A stretch of 7,248 nt of DNA from Gammaproteobacteria bacterium (GTDB taxonomy: Bacteria > Pseudomonadota > Gammaproteobacteria > Eutrophobiales > Eutrophobiaceae), in the NCBI GenBank assembly GCA_018676275.1, contig JABHFC010000353.1, forward strand, positions 1-7,248, written 5' to 3'. The position numbers and the translations under genes are program-made. The notes under the pieces were generated by a model. The model was given only the letters and a program-made list of their open reading frames with translations. It had not been told where the DNA came from and ran no database searches. Below, piece by piece: positions 1-6,395 of this stretch (its first letter is position 1; every line of letters begins with the position of its first letter).

Positions 1-248
1 ACGATGCTGATAAAACAATTATTGGCATTATGCAGGCCATGGTGTTAATAGTACTGTTGATAGTGGCGAAGCAACTGGAATTAAACTGGCCTTTTTATAT
101 TTCACTTATTGTTGCTGCAGGATTTTCAATTTATCAACAGTACCTGATTAAGGACAGAGTTCCTGCAAAATGTTTTCAGGCATTTTTAAATAATAAATGG
201 TTTGGCATGACAGTCTTTATTGGAATAGTAGTAAGTTACGCAGTCTAA
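1..248 (+). CDS. ubiA: 4-hydroxybenzoate polyprenyltransferase, C-terminal fragment (5' end outside window)
   Basis: UbiA is an inner-membrane enzyme that attaches the polyprenyl tail to 4-hydroxybenzoate in ubiquinone synthesis. Only the last 81 codons are here. The reading frame is open from base 3 (DADKTIIGIMQ...) through the left edge, so the Met codon at 30 is internal and not the start. The fragment contains two hydrophobic segments and a central YQQYLIKDR stretch. It then has an FxAFLNN-like element (QAFLNNKWFG) and a final VSYAV. I recall the E. coli UbiA C-terminus as having the same order of elements (DKLIIGILQ, YQQKLI, FKAFMNN, MSYW). The catalytic Asp-rich motifs of the family lie upstream and cannot be checked. 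The stop is only 6 bases before the next gene, so the two are probably co-transcribed. Confidence 0.9.
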   Translation, partial: DADKTIIGIMQAMVLIVLLIVAKQLELNWPFYISLIVAAGFSIYQQYLIKDRVPAKCFQAFLNNKWFGMTVFIGIVVSYAV

Positions 249-254
249 ATAATA

Positions 255-1157
255 ATGAAAAAAATCATACGATATTCCCTGATTCTCATATTAGTAAATT
301 ACAGCTGCCTAAGTCTGGCAGACACTGTAGATTATGATGTCCTCGCTAAAGAAGAATGTAAACGTATATCAAACAAACTGGCCAGTGTTAATTTGCAGGA
401 TTGTCTTGAAAATAAATTAAAGCAAACTAAAGGATATTCAGGTGAGGGCGCTCCCCTGCTTTACAAAGAATACCATCCCGTTGCTGATCGCAATCCTCTG
501 GGCAAGGTACTTCTTATTGGTGGTATTCACGGAGATGAGTATTCTTCTGTGAGTATTGTTTTCAAATGGATGAAAACCCTGAATGAATTTCATAGTGGTC
601 TGTTTCACTGGCGTATTTTACCGTTATTGAATCCGGATGGATTACTGAGAAAAGAATCGCAACGTATGAACGCCAATGATGTAGATCTGAATCGCAATTT
701 CCCAATGCTCGATTGGAAAAACGCGACTCATGATTACTGGGAGAATATCACTAAACGCAACCCTCGACGTTTTCCGGGTATCGCGGCATTAAGTGAGTCG
801 GAAACACAATGGCTGGTGCAGGAGATTAATCAATTCCAGCCTGATGTCATTGTGGCAGTACACGCCCCGCACGGCATTATTGATTACGACGGTCCAAAAA
901 ATGGACCTTACAAATTAGGCCGTTTATATTTGAATTTGCTTGGAACTTATCCCGGTTCTCTGGGAAATTATGCAGGTGTGCAAAGGAAAATTCCGGTGGT
1001 AACTATTGAACTGCCTTATGCCGGCATCATGCCGACACCATCAGAAATTGCGCATATATGGCGCGATCTTGTGAGTTGGCTGAGTAAAAATATTGTGAAA
1101 GGACAGGAAGCTAATACTTCGGCCGATAATTCCCCTCAGGTTACAGAACCCTCGTAA
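255..1157 (+). CDS. Secreted M14-family zinc carboxypeptidase / murein peptide amidase-like protein
   Basis: This 300-residue protein starts with a signal peptide (KK, then a hydrophobic core to about residue 20, likely cleavage after SLA), so it should act in the periplasm. The M14 metallopeptidase signature is complete. GGIHGDEYSS gives zinc ligands H92 and E95, VAVHAPHG gives the third ligand H203, QRMNANDVDLNRNF (residues 136-149) carries the substrate-binding Arg/Asn region, and VTIELPYAG supplies the catalytic Glu E252. By family knowledge the nearest described relatives are MpaA-type enzymes, which cut the gamma-D-Glu/diaminopimelate bond of murein peptides. MpaA of E. coli is cytoplasmic, whereas this protein looks exported, so the exact substrate is inference. 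C35 and C50 near the N-terminus could form a disulfide. The last 20 or so residues are a polar, low-complexity tail. No clear Shine-Dalgarno precedes the ATG, which lies 6 bases after the ubiA stop, so translational coupling is possible. The 3' end overlaps the convergent gene by 22 bases. Confidence 0.87.
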   Translation: MKKIIRYSLILILVNYSCLSLADTVDYDVLAKEECKRISNKLASVNLQDCLENKLKQTKGYSGEGAPLLYKEYHPVADRNPLGKVLLIGGIHGDEYSSVSIVFKWMKTLNEFHSGLFHWRILPLLNPDGLLRKESQRMNANDVDLNRNFPMLDWKNATHDYWENITKRNPRRFPGIAALSESETQWLVQEINQFQPDVIVAVHAPHGIIDYDGPKNGPYKLGRLYLNLLGTYPGSLGNYAGVQRKIPVVTIELPYAGIMPTPSEIAHIWRDLVSWLSKNIVKGQEANTSADNSPQVTEPS

Positions 1158-2344
1158 ACAATTCGCCATTCTCCATCTTTATCCATTTGCCAATACTGGC
1201 GTTTGACGAAGCGCCGTTCAATATTGTCACTGACGTAGTTCTGTTTAAAAGTTACAACCATCAATGCTTCTTCTCCCGGATAGAGAAAAATACTTTTTTC
1301 TGATATACCAATTTTTATAAATCGTTTCGTCGGATTTACGCGACGCTTGTAGGCAACCCAGCTGTCATAATCTTTACCAAGACCTGAATATTTGCGGGAA
1401 TAGTGGCTAAGATAAAGATCGGCATCACGACTTTCCCAATCCTTACGCCATTGCTCGACATATTTGTCAAATTTTGACTGTCTGGATTTCCATTCCTTGG
1501 TTGAAACCCAGTTAATATTGTCGGCCAAAATAACCGGTGTTAAGCCTGTCTGGATGAATGGCGAAATCGTATTTAAATCCTTGTTACTCACTATCACACA
1601 ACCATCGCTATCTCGCGGCGGACGGCTGAAAGTAGCACTGGGAGTACCATGTAGCCAGATACCATAGCCTGTGCGTCCATGACGTTGATCCCAGGCATTA
1701 GGATAATCAATAGGAAAAGCACCATCGCCGTAGAGATCAGGAAGATCATCTGATTCTATAAAACTGGTAACAAAATACACACCGACCGGTGTTTTTTGAT
1801 CGCCTTCAACATATTTCCCACTGCCTTTTTTTCCTATAGTGGCGTAAAAATCGCCAATCAGGCGCGGCTCCCCTTTATGGTTCTTGTATAAATATAAACG
1901 TGAGGTATTCATGTCAACAACGATGGCATGTTGTTGTTGACTACTAAGCTTTACCAGTGACGAAGGCAATTTGTTTTGAGTTGGAGGGGTAAGATGATGA
2001 CGCCAGCGCGCTTGCGCCTCTTCCCTTAATGACACTATCTGCTGATAAGGGGCAGATGACATATTGCCAAAGTCTTTTATTGCTCGACTTTGAGACAGCA
2101 ACAAATCAGCATACATCAATTGTGCCAGTTTAAATTTTGGATTGACGCTAACCAGTTTTTCCAGCAAGGGTAATGCTGCCTGCGTTTCTCCACGTCTGAT
2201 TTTTTCCATGGCACTAACCAGCAAAGTTTCGTGTCCATGATCCAGATTATGGATTGAGGCTTTACGACCTAACATTTCTCCGGCATTAACTGGCCCGGCT
2301 AAAATAATCAGCAGACAAATAAAAATTAACCTGAATGATCGCAC
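1136..2344 (-). CDS. Secreted L,D-transpeptidase (YkuD fold) with N-terminal TPR-like and C-terminal NTF2-like domains
   Basis: This is a peptidoglycan enzyme of the YkuD/L,D-transpeptidase class, which cuts or crosslinks stem peptides through a Cys thioester. From the GTG at 2344 the protein has 402 residues. A signal peptide ends GPVNA|GE near residue 21. A TPR-like helical pair covers about 38-85, the YkuD domain about 138-273 and an NTF2-like domain about 292-402. The catalytic signature is IWLHG (H232) followed by DSDGCVIVSN with Cys249, whose codon is at 1598-1600. The usual SHGC reads SDGC here, as in the YafK-like branch. The YkuD plus NTF2-like order recalls Helicobacter Csd6, an L,D-carboxypeptidase, so transpeptidase versus carboxypeptidase activity is open. 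The frame extends to another GTG at 2392, which has a plausible AAGG about 10 bases upstream but overlaps the preceding gene by 31 bases. I prefer 2344 because it puts the signal peptide at the extreme N-terminus and leaves a 17-base gap. It is probably co-transcribed with the TPR gene upstream. Confidence 0.9.
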   Translation of the reverse strand: MRSFRLIFICLLIILAGPVNAGEMLGRKASIHNLDHGHETLLVSAMEKIRRGETQAALPLLEKLVSVNPKFKLAQLMYADLLLSQSRAIKDFGNMSSAPYQQIVSLREEAQARWRHHLTPPTQNKLPSSLVKLSSQQQHAIVVDMNTSRLYLYKNHKGEPRLIGDFYATIGKKGSGKYVEGDQKTPVGVYFVTSFIESDDLPDLYGDGAFPIDYPNAWDQRHGRTGYGIWLHGTPSATFSRPPRDSDGCVIVSNKDLNTISPFIQTGLTPVILADNINWVSTKEWKSRQSKFDKYVEQWRKDWESRDADLYLSHYSRKYSGLGKDYDSWVAYKRRVNPTKRFIKIGISEKSIFLYPGEEALMVVTFKQNYVSDNIERRFVKRQYWQMDKDGEWRIVYEGSVT

Positions 2345-2361
2345 AATTATAATCCGGCTAG

Positions 2362-3696
2362 CTATCTGGAATCTTCCTGAGTGATTAACCACTTATCTGC
2401 GACCTTTTTCAGTATCAGGGATTTATTCACTTCATCCCGATAGGTATCGGACTGATATCCCTGCCTGAATTCAGCGCGGGCATGTTCGTCACCCATCAAG
2501 GTGACTTTTAGATCCGAGATTTTAATATCAATGTACTTCGGTTTTTCCAGACGTACCTTACGCTGCGACTCCCATGCCGAACGAGACAGTTTTTTAGGTG
2601 GTGTAAAATCCACACCATAAAACCCTGTATATAAGCCTGCATTCTTTGCTGACCAGGCTTTCGCCCATTCATCAACTGTCGTTGCCACAGCCACTTTCAG
2701 TTTAAGTTCTGTTAGATTTCTGTCCTCTTGCACCTGTTGGTTTTCCAGTGCCTTTTTAGCCTGCATCGCTTCCATCGCTTCTTTTTCTGCCAAAGCATTC
2801 CTGGCTTCCAGGGCCTGTTTCTCGGCAAGCGTCGCTCTTGCTTCCAGTGCTTTCCTGGCTGCCATCGCTTCCTTCTCGACCAGTGCTGTCTTCGCTTCCA
2901 GTGCTTTGTTCTCTGCCAGTACTTTTTGAGCCTCCAGTGCCTGCTTCTGCTCCATCACTCTCCTGGTTTCCATTGCTTTTTTATCTTCCAGCGCTTTCTT
3001 TGCCTCCATTGCGTTCTTTTCATCCAACTCTTTTCTTGCCTCCATTGCTTCTTTCTCTGCCAGTGCTGTCCTCGCCTCCAGGGCCAACTTTTCTTCCTGT
3101 GCTTTCCTGGCTGCCATTTGTTCAGCAACAATATCTTTTTGTTGTTTCGGCACAAAAAACAAATCATTAATCAGAGACAGTTTAGCTTTGGCTGATGTGT
3201 TCTCGGAGTCTAGCTCCAGAGCCTGGTTGTAAGCTTTGCTTGCCATCTTGGCGTAGATATCTCCCATATTTTCATGGGCAGTAGCATAGCTGGGATGAGT
3301 GCTTATAGCCCTCTGTAGAGCATCACGCGCATTATCGAAGTCGCCCTGTGATGCATAGATTACTGCCAGGTTATTGTATGGCTCTGGTAAATCAGGATGC
3401 TCGCGAGTCAAATCGATAAACAGGTCTCGAGCCTGATCGAGTTCATTCAGGCGCGTCAGAATTAAACCCTTGAGAAAACGGAAGGTGACGTTACCTTTGT
3501 CTTCTTCCAGTTGTTTATTAGTCAAGGTCAGAGCTTGCCTCAATTTACCGTCGGTAATTAGAGACTGGATCTTGTCAGTTTGAACACCTGCATGTATTGA
3601 CTGACTCACCAATAGCATTAAAGTCAGAAACAGAGCCTGTCGGCTCGCGTGAACAAATCTCTGCAGGAATTTGTCAGTATTTATAGTTAGTTTCAC
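2362..3696 (-). CDS. Secreted TPR protein with long hexad-repeat helix and C-terminal NTF2-like domain
   Basis: No named gene is recognised. This 444-residue protein begins with an export signal (basic stretch, hydrophobic core about 21-31, likely cleavage after SIHA at 36). TPR units follow across about residues 42-172; examples are AVIYASQGDFDNARDALQRA and ENMGDIYAKMASKAYNQALE. Residues 193-327 are an Ala/Glu/Lys/Arg/Leu/Met-rich tandem repeat predicted to be one long helix, similar in composition to the spacer domain of TolA. Residues 335-444 form an NTF2-like domain resembling the C-terminus of the next gene: W..AW, LY..FY, S.W..+R+V, IDI+ISD, F+QGYQSD and W.I..E line up. It has no catalytic motif, so I infer a scaffold or partner protein in the envelope, possibly for the adjacent L,D-transpeptidase. 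The start is GTG (GTGAAACTAAC) with no strong Shine-Dalgarno. It lies 48 bases after the SPOR gene, with no clear terminator between them. Confidence 0.85.
   Translation of the reverse strand: MKLTINTDKFLQRFVHASRQALFLTLMLLVSQSIHAGVQTDKIQSLITDGKLRQALTLTNKQLEEDKGNVTFRFLKGLILTRLNELDQARDLFIDLTREHPDLPEPYNNLAVIYASQGDFDNARDALQRAISTHPSYATAHENMGDIYAKMASKAYNQALELDSENTSAKAKLSLINDLFFVPKQQKDIVAEQMAARKAQEEKLALEARTALAEKEAMEARKELDEKNAMEAKKALEDKKAMETRRVMEQKQALEAQKVLAENKALEAKTALVEKEAMAARKALEARATLAEKQALEARNALAEKEAMEAMQAKKALENQQVQEDRNLTELKLKVAVATTVDEWAKAWSAKNAGLYTGFYGVDFTPPKKLSRSAWESQRKVRLEKPKYIDIKISDLKVTLMGDEHARAEFRQGYQSDTYRDEVNKSLILKKVADKWLITQEDSR
2716..3120 (-). repeat. In-frame tandem hexad/dodecad repeat coding for a long charged helix
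   Basis: Residues 193-327 of the TPR protein consist of about 22 six-residue units of the form A-[LM]-x-[EA]-[KR]-x. Most pair into 12-residue (36-base) units such as ALAEKEAMEARK, ELDEKNAMEAKK and ALEDKKAMETRR. One lone hexad (ALEARA, 2833-2850) and one three-residue insertion (AMEAMQAKK) break the pairing. Synonymous differences between units are common, for example ctg/ttg/ctt for Leu, so the copies are not recent exact duplications. The coding strand is strongly purine-rich. Open frames on the opposite strand here are by-products of the repeat. Confidence 0.85.
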
Positions 3697-3744
3697 GTCT
3701 TTATCGAAGATCCATGGTTAGTAAGTAGATATCAGGGCTGTATT

Positions 3745-4569
3745 TTATGAATATTCCGATTCTATAGCAATTTCCGTACATTTCACTGGAACAGAGCTAA
3801 ATCGGGAAGGATAGTCATTGAAAACCTTATCCAGTATTGCCTGGTCCGTTGATAATTTCGCATCAACCCAAAAGACACGTTTCCCATCAGAGTAAGGCAC
3901 CACAACTGGCTTATATCCCTTTTTCTTCAATTCATTGAGTCTATTGTTTACGGCTGCCTGGCTGGAAAACAGACCCATGGAAATTGCGTTTTGCATATTA
4001 CCCTTAACAATCAGACGAAAATCTCGAACACCCACATTTTGAAAACTCTTGATAGTTTCCATCGCTTCCTGTCTTGATTCCTGTGGTGATAAATAAACCC
4101 AGAACAACTGTCGCCCCTGTTCATCCGTATGTCGCAATTGCGCCTGGCCACCATTAGAGGCAAACCAGTTATGCAGACCATTAGCCTGAACTTCGTCAGC
4201 TATTGGTCCGAAACTAAAACAGGCACCAAGTCCAAGATTATTCTGTGTTGTGATTCCAATATCCGGAAGCTGATCAACCAGTTCGCTGGTCACTCCATCG
4301 TCCGATAAATCATCGTTTTCGTCCGCCGAATTATCTGTAGCGGATTGGGCACTTGTCGCCTCAAATTCATTATCGAATTGATTATCTACGACTACCTCGC
4401 GTAAAGGTGGGAAACTATCCAGCTCGGTAAGAAACTGGAGACGCTCAGCCTGTTTTGGTAATGCTGGCAACGATGCTTTATTAGTAGCATCCATTTTTGT
4501 CTGACGATCCAGCTCCCAGCCGAAATAAAGCGCGTTTGTCAGAAGCAATAATACAAAGAACCATTTCAT
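3745..4569 (-). CDS. Membrane-anchored protein with tandem SPOR-like domains
   Basis: A single N-terminal membrane segment (KWFFVLLLLTNALYFGW) should anchor the protein in the inner membrane with the rest in the periplasm. A polar, acidic linker of about 90 residues follows. Counting from a GTG 3 bases upstream, residues 117-190 and 192-265 each look like a SPOR domain. The first runs CFSFGPI...LFWVYLSPQESRQEA...FRLIVKG and the second NAISMGLFSSQAAVNNRLNELKKKGY...VFWVDAKLS. SPOR domains typically bind glycan strands stripped of stem peptides, at division sites. Cys117 and Cys265 flank the pair and could form a disulfide. The ATG at 4569 shares one base with the coaX stop (TGATG); a GTG at 4572 in the same frame would give one more residue. 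The gene is the third member of the birA-coaX cluster, and a SPOR gene in this place is familiar from other gammaproteobacteria. Confidence 0.86.
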   Translation of the reverse strand: MKWFFVLLLLTNALYFGWELDRQTKMDATNKASLPALPKQAERLQFLTELDSFPPLREVVVDNQFDNEFEATSAQSATDNSADENDDLSDDGVTSELVDQLPDIGITTQNNLGLGACFSFGPIADEVQANGLHNWFASNGGQAQLRHTDEQGRQLFWVYLSPQESRQEAMETIKSFQNVGVRDFRLIVKGNMQNAISMGLFSSQAAVNNRLNELKKKGYKPVVVPYSDGKRVFWVDAKLSTDQAILDKVFNDYPSRFSSVPVKCTEIAIESEYS

Positions 4570-5312
4570 CACAACTTTTCACTCATTAAGGCAATACCAT
4601 TTAGTACAAGATATGGATCATGAATAATATCCGGTTCAAGAAATTTGCATACTTCTCCGGCAAATCCACCGCTAATAATACACTTTGTGTCCGTCCCGTG
4701 CTCGTGCCTCACTTTAGCAAACACCCCTGATATCAGGGCAGTTACAGTCATTAGAGCCCCATTGCTTATACAGTCATTTGTGTTTCGTCCCAGAGCCAAT
4801 GAAGGTGTTTGATTCACAGAGGAATCGATTTGCTGTGTTTGTCTGTTAAGTGAATCCGCCATTAAAGATAAGCCAGGAACAATATACCCTCCGAGATGCT
4901 CTCCGGAGATAGTCACGACATCCACTGTTATCGCCGTCCCACAGTCAATGACACATACTTTTGAATGATAGTTATTCCAGGCTGCAATCATTGCCAACCA
5001 GCGATCTATTCCTAACTGCCTGACATCGTCATAGGCGTTTGTAACTCCAAGAGCTTGCTTGGTAACAGATAAAAATACCGGTTTAATCTCCCAAAGAGCA
5101 AATAACAATTCTGAAATTTCGCTAGCGGTTTGTTCTCCGCCGACATTGGAAATATACACTTTTTCAGGTCTCGATATTTCAGACCAGCTCTGTCCTGGCG
5201 ACTCTTTCAAATCAGACTTGTTATACAAACAGGCTCCATGCAATGCTAATTCTGAAGCCGACTGTTGGGCCCACTTAATACGAGTATTTCCAATATCGAC
5301 AAGCAGGTTCAT
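4569..5312 (-). CDS. coaX: Type III pantothenate kinase
   Basis: CoaX phosphorylates pantothenate with ATP, the first committed step of coenzyme A synthesis, in the cytoplasm. The length (247 residues) is normal for the family. The ASKHA-fold motifs are intact: LLVDIGNTRIKW at the N-terminus (D6 of the phosphate loop), GIDRW at 101-105 (D103), VIDCGTAITVDVV at 121-133 (D123), LGGYIVPGL at 140-148, and IISGGFAG at 212-219. The final LVLNGIAL matches the usual C-terminal helix. The ATG overlaps the birA stop by four bases (ATGA), and its own stop overlaps the SPOR gene start, so the three genes are very likely translated from one message. CoaX enzymes generally escape feedback inhibition by CoA; that is family knowledge and not visible here. 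Confidence 0.95.
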   Translation of the reverse strand: MNLLVDIGNTRIKWAQQSASELALHGACLYNKSDLKESPGQSWSEISRPEKVYISNVGGEQTASEISELLFALWEIKPVFLSVTKQALGVTNAYDDVRQLGIDRWLAMIAAWNNYHSKVCVIDCGTAITVDVVTISGEHLGGYIVPGLSLMADSLNRQTQQIDSSVNQTPSLALGRNTNDCISNGALMTVTALISGVFAKVRHEHGTDTKCIISGGFAGEVCKFLEPDIIHDPYLVLNGIALMSEKL

Positions 5313-6298
5313 GTATGCACCCGTAAACTTAATTCTCCACTGCTAAAGCTTCTGCTTTCTCCGGCAATTAACATTAACAGTAATCCACTCTCATCAATAC
5401 CCAGTATCTTTCCTGACAAAGTCTCATTCGGTAATATAAGATCTGCATCTCTGCCTTTTAGTTCATCGAGCTGTCTCCATTCCTGTATACAGGAAGCAAA
5501 GCCATGCTCCTGATATTCCTTCAGCATATGGAGCAAATCCTCAATAAGATAGCCGACTAGTTTATTTCGGGAAATTATTTGTTGTGTAAGTTTACTGGTA
5601 TCTGTGACTGCCTGTGAAATTGTATTCAGGACTTGTTCAGGCAAATCAACATTTATACCAATTCCTATGACCACATCGCTACATCCCGCCGTTTCACTGC
5701 GTGACTCCAGCAAAATTCCACCAAGCTTTTTACCTTCGCTAATTATATCGTTAGGCCATTTCAAACCAGCATTTGTAATGCCCAATCTTTGCAAACTACG
5801 ACATACCGCTACACCAGTTGCCAGTGATAAGGCTGTGTAGGACGCAGGCGTCGATTGAAAATGCCAGCCCAAAGACATACAAATACCACTCCCATAAGGC
5901 GACAACCAATCATTGCCACGTCTGCCCTTACCGCTTTCCTGATACTCCGCGACTACAACATGGGCATGGAAGGAGTCATTATTAAGCTGTCGATAGAGGA
6001 ACTGGTTTGTAGAATCCAGCACGGGTAGAACTGTCAGGCCTTTCAAGCTGTCAGCAAACTTATCGCTGAGGCTAGCCACAATTTTGTCTGTATCGAGTAT
6101 CTCCAGGGAGCGAGATAAGCGATGTCCCTTACCATGAACTGAATAGACGTCCAGGCCGTAGTTTGACAGCGTTTTAATGCGCTTCCAGACCGCTGCCCTG
6201 CTGATGCCCATCTCCTCAGCAAGTGATTCGCCGGAATGAAAATTTCCATCCGCCAGTCGGGAAATAAGATATTGTTGCTTGTCCATGGCCTTACTCAT
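5309..6298 (-). CDS. birA: Bifunctional biotin-[acetyl-CoA-carboxylase] ligase / biotin operon repressor
   Basis: BirA makes biotinyl-5'-AMP and transfers biotin to the carrier protein of acetyl-CoA carboxylase. Forms with an N-terminal winged helix also repress biotin synthesis genes. Both parts are present in this 329-residue protein. A helix-turn-helix spans about 22-45 (SGESLAEEMGISRAAVWKRI) with the wing following (VYSVHGKGHRL). The ligase core has the biotin/AMP loop GKGRRGNDW (123-131), GLKWPNDI with the catalytic-type Lys180, KLGGILLE, and VIGIGINV. A small C-terminal SH3-like domain follows (about 280-329, LILPNETLSGKILGIDESG). The chosen ATG gives MSKAMDKQQYL; a second ATG at 6286 would remove four residues. 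The gene heads the birA-coaX-SPOR cluster, and a candidate promoter lies about 50 bases upstream. Confidence 0.95.
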   Translation of the reverse strand: MSKAMDKQQYLISRLADGNFHSGESLAEEMGISRAAVWKRIKTLSNYGLDVYSVHGKGHRLSRSLEILDTDKIVASLSDKFADSLKGLTVLPVLDSTNQFLYRQLNNDSFHAHVVVAEYQESGKGRRGNDWLSPYGSGICMSLGWHFQSTPASYTALSLATGVAVCRSLQRLGITNAGLKWPNDIISEGKKLGGILLESRSETAGCSDVVIGIGINVDLPEQVLNTISQAVTDTSKLTQQIISRNKLVGYLIEDLLHMLKEYQEHGFASCIQEWRQLDELKGRDADLILPNETLSGKILGIDESGLLLMLIAGESRSFSSGELSLRVHT

Positions 6299-6348
6299 AG
6301 ATGAATAGCCTGTAGAGGGGAGGAAAGTTATACAGGTAGATTAAGGTG

Positions 6349-6378
6349 ATTATTGGGAAGCCTCTGATTTGGAGACAA
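6349..6378 (-). promoter_or_regulatory. Candidate sigma-70 promoter for birA-coaX-SPOR
   Basis: Read on the - strand, TTGTCT (6373-6378) and AATAAT (6349-6354) are separated by 18 bases. They match the -35 and -10 consensus at 4 and 5 of 6 positions. This would start transcription near 6342 and leave a leader of roughly 44 bases before the birA ATG. The 97-base gap after the FHA gene has no convincing terminator, so read-through from the FHA gene is also possible. This was found by eye in AT-rich DNA and is only moderately supported. Confidence 0.35.
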
Positions 6379-6395
6379 GAACTAGGGTCTGTTTA

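Noticed and set aside
297..330. Possible lipoprotein signal (NYSC) in the M14 protein
   Set aside because: The residues before Cys (N-Y-S) do not fit a lipobox, and a normal signal peptidase I site (SLA|D) follows directly.
2716..3120. CRISPR-like array from the regular 36-base spacing
   Set aside because: The repeat is in frame and continuous, without unique spacers. The copies differ at synonymous positions as protein-coding repeats do.
2728..3195. Long + strand open frames rich in Phe, Leu, Cys and Pro opposite the TPR gene
   Set aside because: They are the antisense of the purine-rich hexad repeat. There is no ribosome site and no domain, and the - strand frame has a full domain architecture.
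3697..3744. Terminator or promoter between the SPOR and TPR genes
   Set aside because: Only a four-base stem (TCTT/AAGA) without a T-tract is present, and no paired -35/-10 boxes stand out, so nothing supports a boundary here.
5059..5840. + strand frames opposite coaX and birA
   Set aside because: They lie antisense to two strongly conserved enzymes with intact motifs and show no features of their own.
6371..6395. Weak inverted repeat AGAC...GTCT after the FHA stop as a terminator
   Set aside because: The stem is only four base pairs with a 10-base loop and no T-tract, and it overlaps the candidate promoter.
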